Positions 7,480 to 22,290 of a DNA stretch of 64,000 nt are shown in pieces. The notes under the pieces are model-generated. The model worked only from the letters and a program-made list of their open reading frames with translations, was not told the origin of the DNA and made no database searches. The stretch comes from Mesorhizobium huakuii (GTDB lineage: Bacteria; Pseudomonadota; Alphaproteobacteria; Rhizobiales; Rhizobiaceae), in assembly GCF_014189455.1 (NCBI RefSeq), contig NZ_CP050296.1, positions 5,514,001 to 5,578,000 on the forward strand, read 5' to 3'. The stretch's first letter is position 1. Each line of letters begins with the position of its first letter. A program made the translations under genes and the position numbers.

Positions 7480-8721
7480 ATGGAAAAGATGATGGGTGGA
7501 GCAAACAAGAAGAGCGGCCTTCGTGTCTGGCGCAATGCGCGCCTGGCGACCATGGCCGACGGTGTGGCTGGCCTCGGCATTGTCGAGAAAGGCGCGATCG
7601 CCGCGCGCGACGGTGTCATTGTATATGCCGGCGCAGAGGCCTCGATGCCGGCTTCGGCAGGGCAGGGCGCCGAGATCATCGATTGCGAGGGCCGATGGAT
7701 CACGCCCGGCCTGATCGACTGCCACACGCATCTTGTCTATGCCGGCAACCGCGCCAACGAATTCGAGATGCGGCTGGCAGGTGCCACCTATGAAGAGGTC
7801 GCCAGGGCCGGCGGCGGCATCGTGTCCTCGGTCAAGTCACTGCGCGCCGCAAGCGAGGACGAGCTCGTCGCCCAGACGCTGCCGCGCCTCGATGCGCTGA
7901 TGGCCGAAGGTGTCACATCAGTCGAAGTCAAATCGGGCTACGGCCTCGATCTCGACAATGAGAAGAAGTCGCTGCGTGCCGCCCGCCGGCTGGCCAATGA
8001 GCGCCCCGTCACCGTTCGCACGACGTGCCTCGCCGCACACGCCCTGCCGCCCGAAGCCAAGGGGGACAAGGACGCTTTTATCGATCTGGTCGCCAAGCAG
8101 ATTGTTCCGGCGGTTGCCGCCGAAGGGCTGGCCGATGCGGTCGACGGTTTTTGCGAAGGCATAGCGTTCTCACCTGAGCAAATGGCGCGCATTTTCGATG
8201 CCGCCAAGGCCCTGGGCCTGCCGGTCAAACTTCACGCCGACCAGCTGTCCAACCTGCACGGCGCAGCACTTGCCGCCAGCTATGGCGCGCTGTCCGCCGA
8301 CCATCTCGAATATACGGACGAGGCGGGCGCTGCCGCGATGGCGAAGGCCGGCACGGTGGCGACCATCCTGCCCGGCGCATACTACTTCATCCGCGAAACC
8401 AAGAAGCCGCCAATCGACCTGATCCGCCGCCATGGCGTGAAGATGGCGGTGGCGACGGACAGCAATCCCGGCACCTCGCCGCTCACCTCGCTGTTGCTCA
8501 CCATGAATATGGCAGCGACGCTCTTTGGCTTGACCGTCGATGAGTGCCTCGCCGGCGTCACCCGCGAGGCCGCGCGCGCGCTTGGCCTTCTCGACAAAGC
8601 TGGCACGCTGGAGGCTGGCAAATCCGCCGACCTGGCGATCTGGGACATCGAGCGTCCCGCCGAACTCGTCTACCGCATGGGCTTCAATCCGCTCCATGCC
8701 CGCATCTGGAGAGGACAATGA
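7480..8721 (+). CDS. hutI: Imidazolonepropionase
   Basis: The product (413 aa from the first ATG) is an amidohydrolase that opens 4-imidazolone-5-propionate to N-formiminoglutamate, step 3 of histidine breakdown. Metal ligands are seen in [12 protein letters not shown] (His82, His84), in KLHADQ, and in the downstream ATDSNPGT aspartate. Three in-frame ATGs (7480, 7489, 7492) compete for the start. GGAAAAG at 7482-7488 is best spaced for 7492, so the protein may be four residues shorter. Its TGA overlaps the hutH ATG (ATGA), which couples the two. Confidence 0.94.
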   Translation: MEKMMGGANKKSGLRVWRNARLATMADGVAGLGIVEKGAIAARDGVIVYAGAEASMPASAGQGAEIIDCEGRWITPGLIDCHTHLVYAGNRANEFEMRLAGATYEEVARAGGGIVSSVKSLRAASEDELVAQTLPRLDALMAEGVTSVEVKSGYGLDLDNEKKSLRAARRLANERPVTVRTTCLAAHALPPEAKGDKDAFIDLVAKQIVPAVAAEGLADAVDGFCEGIAFSPEQMARIFDAAKALGLPVKLHADQLSNLHGAALAASYGALSADHLEYTDEAGAAAMAKAGTVATILPGAYYFIRETKKPPIDLIRRHGVKMAVATDSNPGTSPLTSLLLTMNMAATLFGLTVDECLAGVTREAARALGLLDKAGTLEAGKSADLAIWDIERPAELVYRMGFNPLHARIWRGQ

Positions 8722-10256
8722 CCGAACTGACCTTGAAGCCCGGCAACGCGACGCTGGCCGACTGGCGCGCCATCTACCGTGGCGCCGTGCCGAAGCTGGA
8801 CGATGCCTGCCGTCCGAAAATCAAGGCGAGCGCCGAGGCCGTCGCCAGGATCGTTGCCAAGGGCGAGCCGGTCTACGGCATCAATACCGGCTTCGGCAAA
8901 CTGGCCAGCGTCCGCATCCCGGCCAGCGATCTCGAGACCTTGCAGCGCAACATCGTACTCTCGCACGCCGCCGGTGTCGGCGAGCCGATGCCGGTCGCAA
9001 TTGCCCGCCTGATGATGGCCCTGAAGCTTGCCAGCCTGGCGCAGGGCGCCTCGGGTGTGCGCGCCGAAACCATCGAATTGCTGGAAGCGATGCTCGCCAA
9101 CGACGTCATCCCGGTGGTGCCGGCGCAAGGCTCGGTCGGTGCTTCCGGCGATCTCGCGCCGCTGTCGCACATGACGGCCGTGATGATCGGCGTCGGCGAA
9201 TGCTTTACCCCGCATGGCCGCTTCCCGGCCAAGGTCGCCTTCGTCTCGCACGGACTGGAGCCGGTGACATTGGGCGCCAAAGAAGGCCTGGCGCTGCTCA
9301 ACGGCACGCAGTTCTCCACCGCCTATGCGCTGGCCGCTTTGTTCGAGGCTGAAGTGCTCTACCAGTCGGCGTTGGTTGCCGGCGCGCTGTCGACCGATGC
9401 CGCCAAGGGGTCCGACGCGCCGTTCGATCCGCGTATCCATGTGCTGAGGAAGCACCGTGGCCAGATCGAGACGGCGGAGGCGCTGCGCAATCTGATGGCC
9501 GGCAGCGCTATCAGGGAATCGCACCGTGTCGGCGACGAACGCGTCCAGGATCCCTATTGCCTGCGCTGCCAGCCGCAAGTGATGGGCGCGGCTTTAACAG
9601 TGCTGCGCCAGGCGGCCGACACGCTCGGCACTGAAGCCAATGGCGTCACTGACAATCCGCTGATCTTCGCCGAGGACGACACCGCGCTGTCCGGCGGCAA
9701 CTTCCACGCCGAGCCGGTGGCCTTCGCCGCCGACATGATCGCGCTGGCCGTCTGCGAGATCGGCTCGCTCTCGGAACGCCGCATCGCCATGCTGGTCGAT
9801 CCGGCGCTGTCCGGCATGCCAGCCTTCCTGACGCCCAAGCCCGGCCTCAACTCCGGCTTCATGATCCCGCAGGTGACGGCGGCGGCACTCGTTTCAGAAA
9901 ACAAGCAGAAGGCCTATCCGGCCAGTGTCGATTCCATCCCGACCTCGGCCAACCAGGAAGACCACGTCTCGATGGCCGCGCACGGCGCGCGCCGGCTGAT
10001 CGGCATGGTCGAGAACGCGACGGCGGTGATTGGCATCGAATTGCTGGCGGCCGCGCAAGGCTGCGATTTCCACCAGCCGCTGGCGTCGAGCAACGCGCTG
10101 GAAGCGGTACGCAAGCTGGTCCGGGCCGAAGTGCCGCATCTCGACAATGACCGGCATTTCCACCCCGACATGGAAAAGGCGATCGCCATGGTGCGCAGCG
10201 GTGCGACGATCAAGGCGGCCGGCGCGGTAACACTGCCTTCGATCTCGGGAGCCTGA
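8718..10256 (+). CDS. hutH: Histidine ammonia-lyase
   Basis: A 512-aa enzyme that removes ammonia from L-histidine to give urocanate, the first step of the pathway and the source of the HutC inducer. The MIO prosthetic group is formed from Ala-Ser-Gly at residues 142-144 within [11 protein letters not shown]. Other active-site stretches are YGINTGFG (53-60) and the C-terminal [13 protein letters not shown] region. ATG 8718 overlaps the hutI stop and follows GGAGAGGAC. A longer frame from 8544 runs inside hutI and was rejected. The protein is full length. Confidence 0.96.
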   Translation: MTELTLKPGNATLADWRAIYRGAVPKLDDACRPKIKASAEAVARIVAKGEPVYGINTGFGKLASVRIPASDLETLQRNIVLSHAAGVGEPMPVAIARLMMALKLASLAQGASGVRAETIELLEAMLANDVIPVVPAQGSVGASGDLAPLSHMTAVMIGVGECFTPHGRFPAKVAFVSHGLEPVTLGAKEGLALLNGTQFSTAYALAALFEAEVLYQSALVAGALSTDAAKGSDAPFDPRIHVLRKHRGQIETAEALRNLMAGSAIRESHRVGDERVQDPYCLRCQPQVMGAALTVLRQAADTLGTEANGVTDNPLIFAEDDTALSGGNFHAEPVAFAADMIALAVCEIGSLSERRIAMLVDPALSGMPAFLTPKPGLNSGFMIPQVTAAALVSENKQKAYPASVDSIPTSANQEDHVSMAAHGARRLIGMVENATAVIGIELLAAAQGCDFHQPLASSNALEAVRKLVRAEVPHLDNDRHFHPDMEKAIAMVRSGATIKAAGAVTLPSISGA

Positions 10257-10257
10257 C

Positions 10258-11070
10258 ATGACCGACTGGCTGACAGTGACGGAAGGCACGGCACCTCTGC
10301 TGGTGTCGATCCCGCATACCGGCACCGATCTCGCCGGAATCGACAACCGGCTGGTCTCGCCCTGGCTCGGCCGCCGCGATTGCGACTGGTGGATCGACAA
10401 TCTCTACGATTTTGCCGCCGGCCTTGGCGCGACGGTGGTGCATACGTCGATCTCGCGCACGGTCATCGACGTCAACCGTGATCCTTCCGGCGCGTCGCTC
10501 TATCCGGGGCAGACGACGACGACGCTTTGCCCGACGGAGACTTTCGACGGCGATCCGCTTTACCTGCCCGGCGAAGAGCCGACGCCGGCGGAGATCGACC
10601 AGCGCCGTATATCCTATTTCGTGCCCTACCATGAAATGCTGGCGGCCCAGGCCGTCAGGCTGCGCGGCCTGCACGAAAAAATCGTCATCTACGATTGCCA
10701 CTCGATCCGTTCGGTGCTGCCGCGCCTGTTCTACGGCACCCTGCCGGTGTTCAATCTCGGCACCAATGACGGCCAGACCGCCGACCCGACGCTGCAGGCA
10801 TTGGTCGGCCAGATCATGGCTGAAAGCGGTGAAAGCTATGTGATCAACGGCCGCTTCAAGGGTGGCTGGATCACGCGCTACTTCGGCAATCCGCAAGGCG
10901 GCTACCATGCGTTGCAGATGGAACTCGCCGATCGCGGCTATCTGCGCGAGCCCGAGGCCAAGGGCGAGCCGGACAATTGGCCGGTTCCTTATGACGCCGA
11001 GTTTGCCGCGCCGATCCGCGCCACACTGACCAAAATCCTTCAAACCGCCATTGACTGGGCAGGGCGCTGA
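10258..11070 (+). CDS. hutG: N-formylglutamate amidohydrolase (deformylase)
   Basis: This 270-aa protein belongs to the N-formylglutamate amidohydrolase family. It releases formate and L-glutamate from the HutF product, completing the route. Conserved segments include [10 protein letters not shown] near the N terminus, [13 protein letters not shown] (about 66-78), YDCHSIRS and the C-terminal [10 protein letters not shown] stretch, which hold the metal-binding His and Glu residues. It starts one base after the hutH stop. The absence of an arginase-type formiminoglutamase agrees with the HutF branch. Confidence 0.93.
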   Translation: MTDWLTVTEGTAPLLVSIPHTGTDLAGIDNRLVSPWLGRRDCDWWIDNLYDFAAGLGATVVHTSISRTVIDVNRDPSGASLYPGQTTTTLCPTETFDGDPLYLPGEEPTPAEIDQRRISYFVPYHEMLAAQAVRLRGLHEKIVIYDCHSIRSVLPRLFYGTLPVFNLGTNDGQTADPTLQALVGQIMAESGESYVINGRFKGGWITRYFGNPQGGYHALQMELADRGYLREPEAKGEPDNWPVPYDAEFAAPIRATLTKILQTAIDWAGR

Positions 11071-11093
11071 CGCGCCGCCATCCGAAAGGGACA

Positions 11094-12767
<1,674 letters not shown>

Positions 12768-12771
12768 CATC

Positions 12772-13350
12772 ATGCGCATCCTTCGTGCCGCCGACTACCG
12801 CGTCATGCCGTGGAAGAACGGCGGCGGCACGACGACCGAGGTCGCCGTTTCGCCTGACAGCGCCGGTCTCGACGCGTTCGACTGGCGCGTCTCGATGGCG
12901 CGCGTCGAGGGCAGCGGGCCGTTCTCCAGCTTTACCGGCATCGACCGCACGCTGTCGGTGCTGGAAGGCGAGGGGATGGTGCTTGATGTCGCCGGCCAAC
13001 CGGCGGCCCGGCTGACACCGGTTTCCCAGCCTTATGCCTTTCCAGCCGACCTGCCGACCAGTGCTGCGCTGATCGCCGGCCCGATCACCGACCTCAACGT
13101 CATGACGCGCCGTGGCCGCATGCTGCATTCGGTCGAGCGTCTGGCGGTTTCGCGGCCTGTGGACATCGCAACCCGCGCCGGTTCGACCCTCATCCTTTGT
13201 CACAAGGGCGAAGCTGTTTTCCCCGAAGCTCAGTCAATTCGCCTCGGCCCGCTCGACACGCTGCTGCTCGGGTCGGATGCTTCCGTCCTGCGGGTTGAGC
13301 CGGCTCGGGATACGACGCTGTTCGTGGTCCGGATAACCACCGCGGCCTGA
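12772..13350 (+). CDS. hutD: HutD family protein
   Basis: This 192-aa cupin-like protein belongs to the HutD/Ves family, which accompanies hut operons and whose role is not firmly settled; in Pseudomonas it has been proposed to limit hut over-expression. The family N terminus (RxADYRVMPWKNGGGTTTE) and the cupin core GPFSSFTGIDRTLSVLEGEG are clear. ATG 12772 lies four bases after the hutU stop, so it is the last gene of hutIHGUD. Placement and length (family about 190 aa) support the call. Confidence 0.88.
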   Translation: MRILRAADYRVMPWKNGGGTTTEVAVSPDSAGLDAFDWRVSMARVEGSGPFSSFTGIDRTLSVLEGEGMVLDVAGQPAARLTPVSQPYAFPADLPTSAALIAGPITDLNVMTRRGRMLHSVERLAVSRPVDIATRAGSTLILCHKGEAVFPEAQSIRLGPLDTLLLGSDASVLRVEPARDTTLFVVRITTAA

Positions 13351-13638
13351 TGCTTTCGCGCCAACGGTTACCGCCTGTTTCCAAACATGATCGCAATGCC
13401 GGCGAAATATAGCGTAAGCTCTTGCCGGCATCACGAAAAAGCCCGAATCCTCCCCGTCGATCGATCCCGACGGGAGCGAGGGGCGCTCGTCTTTGAGTTT
13501 GGTCGAAAGATGACGCCCTGTCGTGGTGCGGAAACAAACTTTCGGCATAGGGGTTGATGCAACCAATTGCATTTGAACCGGTTTTAGGGCCATTGCCGTG
13601 GCGGTGACGCCGCTGAGTGCCCGCTTACGGAATTTTCA
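13351..13638. other. Intergenic region upstream of ndvB
   Basis: No gene or clear terminator is visible in these 288 bases. The region presumably holds the ndvB promoter. Open frames on the minus strand here run into hutD and have no recognisable content. Confidence 0.5.
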
Positions 13639-16600
13639 ATGAATATTCAGACGAATCCTGCCCAGATCGAGAAGACAAGCGCGAGCTTTCCGGCCATCAC
13701 GGAAGAGCCGATACGGTCGACATTCCTGCCCGAGGAGCGCCTGAGGCTGCTCGGCGAAAGCCTGGCAAAAGGCGATCTCACCGACCTGTTCGGCCTGATC
13801 CCGTTCGATTTCCAGGCCCGTATCCGCGACAGCGCCAAGAAGATCCTCGAAGTCTACCGGTCGACCAATGCGGCGCAGGCCAAGGGCGAAACCATCACCC
13901 CGGCCGCGCAATGGCTGCTCGACAACAACTATCTGGTCGAGGAGACCATTTTCCAGGTCAAGCGCGACCTGCCGCGCCGCTTCTATCGCCAGCTGCCGAC
14001 GCTGAAATTGCCCGGTGGCGGCACCGTACCACGCGCTCTGGCGCTGGCCTGGACCTATGTAGCGCATTCGGACAGTTCCGTCTCGGCGACCATGTTCAAG
14101 TCCATCGTCCAGGGGTTTCAGTCGGTCGAGCCGCTGAAGATCGGTGAACTCTGGGCGCTGCCGTCGCTTCTGCGCTTCGTGCTGATCGAAAATCTCCGCC
14201 GGCTGGCCGTCAGGGTCAATCGCACCCGCCAGATGCGCCAGATATCCAACGATGTGGCTGACAAGGTTCTGGCGACCGACGACAGCGCCGACCGGCAGGC
14301 GATCCTGGCCAATTTCAGTGCGCATGCGCAGGACACCACCTTTGCCACGCAGCTTCTCTATCGCTTGCGCGATGGATCGCAGAATGCCGGCAAGGCCCTG
14401 GAATGGCTGGAAGGCGAGCTCGAAAAAGACCGGCTCCGATGCCGAGGAGATCATCATCTCCGAGCATCACACGCTGTCCAGCGGCAATGTGACGACCGGC
14501 AACATCATCCGCGGCCTGCGCCTCATCAACGACGTCGACTGGACCGTGTGGTTCGAAGGCGTCAGTCGCATCGATACCGTGCTGCGCGAGCGCACCGATT
14601 TCGCCGCGCTCGACTTCTTCTCGCGCGATCAATACCGCACCGCGATCGAGGAACTGGCGCGCCGCTCGAACCTGTCGGAATACCGCGTCGCCGAAAAGGC
14701 CATCGAACTGGCCGGCCAAGCCGCTAGTGAACACGCCGCCAGCGAACACGCATCGGCTGGTGATGGCGACGATTCCGCTCCGGCTCCGTCCGCGCATACC
14801 GATGTCGGCTTCTTCCTCGTCGGCCCGCGCCGGCTGGAACTGGAAAAAGCGATCGGCTATCGGCCCACCATCAGCCAGACGGTCAAGCGGACCTTCGCCA
14901 AGACCGGATGGCTGGGCATCGTCCTGCCGGTTTTCGCCCTGACGGCCCTGCTTCTTGTCCTCACTGGCAATGCGTTGGCCCATCTCGGCCTGTCGGTGAC
15001 CTCGATCATCGTGATGCTGGCGCTGTTTGCCGTGCCGGCGAGCGAGGGCGCGCTGGCCTTCTTCAACACCGTGGTCTCGCTGTTCCTCAAACCGACACGC
15101 CTGATCGGCTATGACTATCGGCACGGCGTGCCACCCGAGGCGCGCACTCTGGTGGTTGTGCCGTCGCTGATCGGCTCGCGCGACGATGTCGAGGAAAACA
15201 TCCGTAACCTCGAAGTGCACTACCTTGCCAATCTGGTGGACGAGATCCATTTCGCACTGCTGTCGGACTGGCCCGACAGCAAGATCGAGATCGATGCCGC
15301 GGACACCGAGATCCTCGAATATGCCCGCGCCGAGATCGCCCGTCTCAATGCCCGCTATCCCTCCGAAGGCGCGCCGCGCTTCTACATCCTGCACCGCCGC
15401 CGGCTCTTCAACGCGGCTCAAGGGGCCTGGATGGGCTGGGAGCGCAAGCGCGGCAAGCTGCATGAGCTTGACCTTTTGCTGCGTGGCGACAGCGACACCA
15501 CTTTCCTGCCGCTCGAAGTGCCGCTGCCGGAAAAAGTCGTCCATGTGATGACGCTCGACGCCGACACGCGCACCACCCGCGACGCGGTGGCGAGCCTCGT
15601 CGGCAAGCTCTGCCATCCGCTCAACCGCCCGCATTTCGACGCCACCAAACGCGTTGTTACTGCCGGCTACACGATCCTGCAGCCGCGCATCACCGCGTCG
15701 CTGACATCAGGCGACGAGGCTTCGTTCTTCCAGCGTGTGTTCTCGGCCAATCGCGGTCTGGACCCCTACGTCTTCGCCGTCTCCGACCTTTATCAGGACG
15801 TCTTCAGCGATGGGTCTTTCACCGGCAAGGGCCTCTACCACGTCGATGCCTTCGAGGCCGCCCTGCAAGGCCGCATCGAGGAAAACACCGTCCTCAGCCA
15901 CGATCTGCTCGAAGGCGCGCTGGCGCGCGCAGCACTTGTCACCGACGTCGAACTGGTCGAGGACTACCCGACCCGCTACTCGGTCGACGCCTCGCGCCAC
16001 CACCGCTGGGCACGCGGCGACTGGCAGCTGCTGGGCTTCATCCTCGATCCGCGCTCCGGCGTTCCGGCCCTGTCGCGCTGGAAGATGGTCGATAATCTGC
16101 GCCGCTCGCTGACGCCGATCTTCTGGGTGATGGCGGCGATTGCCGGCTGGACCTTGCTGCCCTTCACGCAGGCCGCGCAATGGCAGGCATTGCTGATCCT
16201 CAGCCTGTTCATGGCGCCGACCTTCGACGTCGTCAACGCCATCCTGCCCAAGAGCGGCGACCAGACGCCGCGCGGCCATTTCTCGGCCCTTGCACGCGAC
16301 GTCGCCTTCGGCACCGCCATGGTGGCGCTGAAGATCGTGCTGATGGCGCACAACGCCTGGATGATGGGCGACGCCATCGTGCGCACGCTCTACCGGCTGT
16401 TCGTCAGCCGCCAGAACCTCCTGGAATGGCGCACCGCCTCGCAGGCGCACAAGGCCGGCGACAATGATGTCGGCTCCTACTACGGCATGATGTACGGCGC
16501 CGTGATCATCGGCTTCGTCGGCCTCGCCATTCCGGTGCTGGCCGATTCCACCGGCGCCTTCGTCGCCTTCTTCTTCGCCCTGTTCTGGATCGGTTCGCCG

Positions 16601-19600
16601 GCGATCGCCAGCTGGATCAGCCGCTCGGCCGAAACCGAGGATCGCCTGCGCATATCGCAGGCCGACATCCATGCGCTGCGCACCGTGGCGCGGCGCACCT
16701 GGCACTATTTCGAGAGCTTCGTCACAGAAGAGCATCACAATCTGCCGCCGGACAATTTCCAGGAAAGCCCGGCACCCGTCGTGGCACCGCGCACGTCGCC
16801 GACCAATGTCGGCGTCTATCTTCTGTCGGTCGTTTCGGCGCGTGATTTCGGCTGGATCAGCCTGTCTGATGCCATCACCCGCATCGACGCCACCATGACG
16901 ACCATCGAGAGCATGCCGCGCCACCGCGCCATCTCTTCAACTGGTACGACACCACGACGCTGAAGCCGCTCTACCCGCTCTATATTTCGGCCGTCGACAG
17001 CGGCAATCTCGCCGGCCACCTGGTGGCGGTGGCGGCTGCCTGTGCCGAGTGGGCGGAAGCGCCTTCCGTGCACCTCCAGGGCGATTTCGAAGGCATTCTC
17101 GACACGGTCACCATTCTGAGCGAAAGCCTCGATCAGTTGCCCGACGACCGCCGGCAGCTCCGACCGCTGCGCCAGCGTCTCGTCGACCGTCTGGACGGCA
17201 TGCGGCGCGCCGTCGAAACGATCAAGGCGCAGCCGGAGATGGCCTCGATCCGCACCATCAACCTCGCCGTGCTGGCGGGCGAGATCCGCAAGCTGGCGAC
17301 CGCTATCCACACCGAGGCGGCGTCGGCGCAGAGCGATGTCATCGTCGACTGGGCAGCGAGGCTCGAGGCTACCTGCGAGGCGCATGTTCACGACGCCCAC
17401 AGCGACGACAACGCCGTCGAGGCGCTGCGCGCCAAGCTCCTGACCTTGCGCGAGCGTACGCGCCGTTTCGCCTTCGAGATGGAATTCGCCTTCCTGATGC
17501 GGCCGGAACGCAAGCTGCTGTCGATCGGCTACCGCGTCGAGGAGCACCAGCTCGACGAAAGCTGCTACGACCTTCTCGCCTCCGAGGCGCGGCTGACCAG
17601 CCTGTTCGCCATCGCCAAGGGCGACCTGCCGACCGAGCACTGGTTCCGGCTCGGCCGCCCGATCGTCGAGATCGGGTTCCAGGGCGCGCTGATGTCCTGG
17701 TCGGGCTCGATGTTCGAGTATCTGATGCCGCCGCTGGTGATGAAGGAGCCGCAAGGCTCGATCCTCAACCAGACCAGCAAGCTGATCATCAAGCGCCAGA
17801 TGCAGTACGGCCGGCAGAAAAACGTGCCGTGGGGCATTTCGGAAGCCGCCTACAACGCCCGCGACCGGGAACTGACCTATCAGTACACCAATTTCGGCGT
17901 GCCCGGGCTTGGCCTGAAGCGCGGCCTTGGCCAGAACACGGTGATCGCGCCTTACGCCACAATACTGGCGGCGCAGTTCAACCCGCGTGAAGCCGTGCAC
18001 AATCTTGAGCGTCTGCGCGAGATCGGTGCGCTTGGCCCGCATGGCTATTACGATGCTGTCGATTTCACGCCGCAGCGCGTGCCTGAAGGCACCAACCACG
18101 CGGTCGTTCTGAACTACTATGCGCACCATTCGGGCATGTCGATCGCGGCGGTCGCCGACGCGATCTTCGAGGGCCGCCTGCGCGACCGTTTCCACAGCGA
18201 TCCAGTCATTGAATCGGCCGAACTCTTGCTGCAGGAGAGGGCGCCGCGCGACATCCCGACCGCGACCGTCAGGACCGAAGCGGACGAGCGCGCGAAAGAC
18301 GAGACCGAGACCGAGAGCCCCGACACCCGCATTGTACTCGATCCCCTGCGGGCATTGCGTTCGACCAATGTGATGTCGAACGGCCGCTATTCGGTGATGG
18401 TGACCGCGACAGGCTCCGGCTACAGCCGCTGGGGCGATCTGTCAGTGACCCGCTGGCAGCCGGACCCGGTCGAGGACCGTCTGGGTTCCTATATCTTCCT
18501 GCGTGACGTCAGCACGGGTGACTGGTGGTCGGCGACGGCGGAGCCAAAGCGCGCGCCTGAGGAGAAGGCGCAGACCCTGTTCTCCGACGACAAGGCGAGC
18601 TTCGTCAAATCGGTCGGCACGTTGCGCTCCGAGGTTGAATGCATCGTCGTTTCCGAAGGCAATGGCGAAGGCCGTCGCATCACGCTCTACAATGAAAGCA
18701 CATCCGACCGTCACATCGAGGTGACGTCCTTTGCCGAGCTGGTGCTGGGTTCGGAGGCTTCCGACAACGCGCATCCGGCCTTCTCGAAGATGTTCGTGGA
18801 GACCGAAATCGCCGCCAACAACGGCGCGATCTTCGCCACGCGCCGCAAGCGTGAAACCAGCGAGCCCGACATCACCCTGGCGCATTTCGTCACCGATCCG
18901 TCCGGACCGGCGCGCGATGCCGAGGCCGAGACCGACAGGCGCGCCTTCATCGGCCGTGGCCGCTCCATCGTCGATGCCGCCGCCTTCGATCCGGGCGCCA
19001 GGCTCGGCGGCCATTCCGGCTTCACGCTCGATCCTATCGCCTCGCTGCGTCGCCAGGTGCGTGTGCCCGCCAACAAGAAGATATCGCTGACCTTCTGGAC
19101 CGTAGTCGGAGCCAACCGCCCCGAGCTGGAAGAGGCGATAAACCGCCTCGACCATCAGGAGAGCTTTGCCCGCCAGGCCATGCTTGCCTGGACGCGCAGC
19201 CAGGTACAGACCCGCCATATGGGCCTCAGCCTGACCGACGCCGCCAATGTGCAGAAACTGGCGCGTTATCTGATCTATCCCGACGCGTTCCTGCGCCTGC
19301 CGGCCGAATCCATCGCTTCGGGACTGGGCAAGCAGTCGAGCCTGTGGCCGACCAGCATTTCGGGCGATTTCCCGATCTTCCTGGTCAGGATCGGCGACGT
19401 CGCCGATCTGGAGATCGTTGCCCAGGCGCTGCGCTTCCAGGAATATATGCGCACCCGCGGCATGATGATCGACTTCGTCGTCGTCAACGAACAGGCTTCG
19501 TCCTACGTCCAGGACCTGCAGCGTGCGGTCGAGACGCTGTGCGAAAACAGCCGTCTGCGCGGCAAGGAACTTGGCCCCCGCCAGCACATTTTCGCGGTGC

Positions 19601-22243
19601 GCCGCGACCTGATGGAAGAGACCACCTACAAGACGCTGCTCGCCGTCGCCCGGGTGGTGCTGCATACACGCAACGGCACCATCTTCGATCAGATCGAGCG
19701 GGCCGAAGCGGCTGCTTTGCAGGCGCGCGACACTCTGCTGCCCACCGGATTGCCGACGCTGCGTGAAATTCCAGCGCCGGCGTACACGGTGCATGCATTC
19801 GCCTCGCAGGCCGTGGCGGATGTCAGTGCCGATGGCACCGGCCTCAGCCAATGGAACGGCTTTGGCGGTTTCGACGGCGACGGACGGCACTATGTGGTCC
19901 GTCTGGCCGGCCGGCGCACCACGCCGCAGCCCTGGATCAACGTCGTGTCCAACGCCTCGTTCGGCTTCCATACGTCCGCCGAGGGCGCCGCCTTCACCTG
20001 GAGCCGCAACAGCCGCGACTACCAGCTGACGCCGTGGTCGAACGATCCGGTCTCCAACCGGCCGGGCGAGGGCGTCTATATCTACGATCAGGCCAGTGGC
20101 AGGGCGTTCTCGCCGATCGCCGCGGTGGTGCGCGATCCCTCGATGACCTACGAAGCCTGGCATGGTCAGGGCTTCTCCACCTTCCGCTCGAAGCGTGGGC
20201 CTTTGTCGATGGACCTGACCCATGTGGTTGACCCCGTCGATCCGGTGAAGATCACGCGGCTGCGCATTCAGAATTCCGGCTCGGTGCCGGCGCGGCTGCG
20301 CGTCTATGCATATGCCGAATGGGTGCTTGGCGGGCATCGCTCGCGCACGGCGGCAACCATTGTCCCGTCGCGCGACGGGGTGACCGGCGCGCTGCTGGCG
20401 AAAAACCCCCTACGGGCTCGATTTCAGCGAGCGGGTGGCCTTCCTCGCCGCCGATGCCGCTGTTCATTCGGTGACGACGGATCGCTCCGAATTCCTCGGC
20501 CGGCATGGGTCCAGCGAACTGCCGCAGGCGGTGCTGACCGGCGCGGCGCTGTCGGGCCGTGTCGAGGCCGGGGACGATCCCTGCGCGGCGATCGCCCGCG
20601 ATGTCGAGATCCCGGCCGGCGGCGACGTCACGCTGCTCTGGCTGCTCGGTGATGCCGACACCCCTGCGCAGGCGAGCGCACTGGTGCAGACGCACCGGGG
20701 CAAGGATTTCGACCAGCGCCTGGCCGACAACGAGCGCGAGTGGCGCGCGTTCCTCGATACCATTCAGGTCGAGACGCCGGATAAGACGCTCGATGCCATG
20801 GTCAATCACTGGCTGCCCTATCAGAGCCTTGCCTGCCGCATCCGCGCCCGCTCGGCCTTCTATCAGGCAAGCGGCGCCTTTGGCTTCCGCGACCAGTTGC
20901 AGGACACGCTGGCGCTGCTGGCGCATGATCCGACGTTGGCGCGCGACCAGATCCTCAACGCCGCGCGGCGGCAGTTCCCGGAGGGCGACGTGCAGCACTG
21001 GTGGCTGCCGCGCACCGGAGCCGGCGTGCGCACCATGATTTCCGACGACGTGGTCTGGCTGGCCCACGCCACGGCGCGCTATCTCAGTGTGACCGGCGAC
21101 GCCGCCATCCTGAAGGAGCAGTTGCCCTTCATCGATGGACAGGCGCTGGGCGAGGGCGAGCATGATGCCTTCTTCACCCCGGAAATCTTGAAGAAGACGG
21201 TGTCGCTCTACGACCATTGCGCGCGTGCGCTCGACCTTGCCATCAAGCGCAGCAGCCCCGCCGGCCTGCCGCTGATCCTTGGCGGCGACTGGAACGACGG
21301 CATGAACCGTGTCGGCGAGCACGGCAAGGGCGAGAGCGTATGGCTGGGCTGGTTCCTGCTGAAGACGCTTGGCGACTTCGCCGCCGTCGCCAAGAGCGAA
21401 GGCGACAGCAAGCGCGCGCAGGCCTGGGCAAAGCATGCCGAGGCGCTGAAGCGGGCGCTTGAGAGCACGGCATGGGACGGCGAATGGTACAGGCGCGGCA
21501 GTTTTGACGACGGCACGGCTTTGGGGTCGCGTACATCCGAAGAGTGCAGGATCGACTCCATAGCCCAGTCCTGGAGCGTGCTTTCGGGCGAGGGCGACCC
21601 GGCGCGGTCGACGACGGCGATGCAGCAGGCGACCAGCCTGCTCGTCGACGACAAGCTCAAGATCGTCAAGCTGTTCACGCCACCCTTCTCGAAGACGCAG
21701 AAGGACCCCGGCTATATCAAGAGCTATCCGCCGGGCGTGCGGGAGAATGGCGGCCAGTACACCCATGCGGCGACGTGGTTCGTCATTGCGCTGGCCGAGA
21801 TGGGGCAGACCGATGAAGCCTATCGCTGCTTCTCGATGCTCAATCCGGTCAACCACGCATCCGATGAGGCTTCGGCCGAGCAATACCGTGTCGAACCCTA
21901 TGTGGTCGCCGCCGATATCTATGCCGGAGACGACAAGGGCGGGCGCGGCGGCTGGACCTGGTACACCGGCTCGGCGGGCTGGCTCTACCGTGCGGCGGTC
22001 GAAGGCATCCTTGGCATCGAACGGCGCGGCAAGCAGATCACGTTCCGGCCCAAACTGCCCAGCCACTGGGATGGCTACCACGCCACGCTCAAGATGCTGG
22101 GTGCAGAGATCAAGGTTCACGTCGTTCGCGACAAAAAGACCAAGACGATCTCGCTAGAAGTCGATGGTTCGAAAACAAAGTCCGCTTCATTCGAACCCAA
22201 AGCCGGCACAAAGACCGAGATCGTGGTCAAGATACCGGGGTAA
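13639..22243 (+). CDS. ndvB: Cyclic beta-1,2-glucan synthase, frameshifted at three sites as sequenced
   Basis: This very large inner-membrane enzyme makes periplasmic cyclic beta-1,2-glucan (osmoadaptation, plant interaction). The locus is 8605 nt, about 2868 codons, the normal NdvB/ChvB size. Visible in order: N-terminal cytoplasmic region; membrane spans; GT84 glycosyltransferase with MTLDADTRTTRD and RHHRWARGDWQL; glycoamylase-like domain with NFGVPGLGLKRGLGQNT; C-terminal GH94 part with ILGGDWNDGMN. The frame is broken three times: one extra A in the A5 run 14423-14427, one base missing near 16928 (CGCGCC where CGCGGCC would restore RGHLFNWY), and one extra base in A5C5 at 20401-20410. 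Between breaks the protein is fully conserved in appearance, so these look like consensus errors rather than decay. ndvA follows. Confidence 0.9.
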
Positions 22244-22266
22244 AATCAACAGCTTGGGTTGCTTGT

Positions 22267-22290
22267 TCGCGCGTCCTTCGGGACGCGCGA
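22267..22290 (+). terminator. UUCG hairpin after ndvB
   Basis: A perfect 10-bp stem, TCGCGCGTCC / GGACGCGCGA, is closed by a TTCG tetraloop 24 bp after the ndvB stop. No T run follows, so it may stabilise the ndvB message 3' end or act as a weak terminator. Confidence 0.55.

Noticed and set aside
6372..7793. 473-codon plus-strand frame opposite hutF
   Set aside because: It is the antisense shadow of hutF, running on into hutI in another frame. Composition is Arg/Ala rich with no family match, and hutF is unmistakable.
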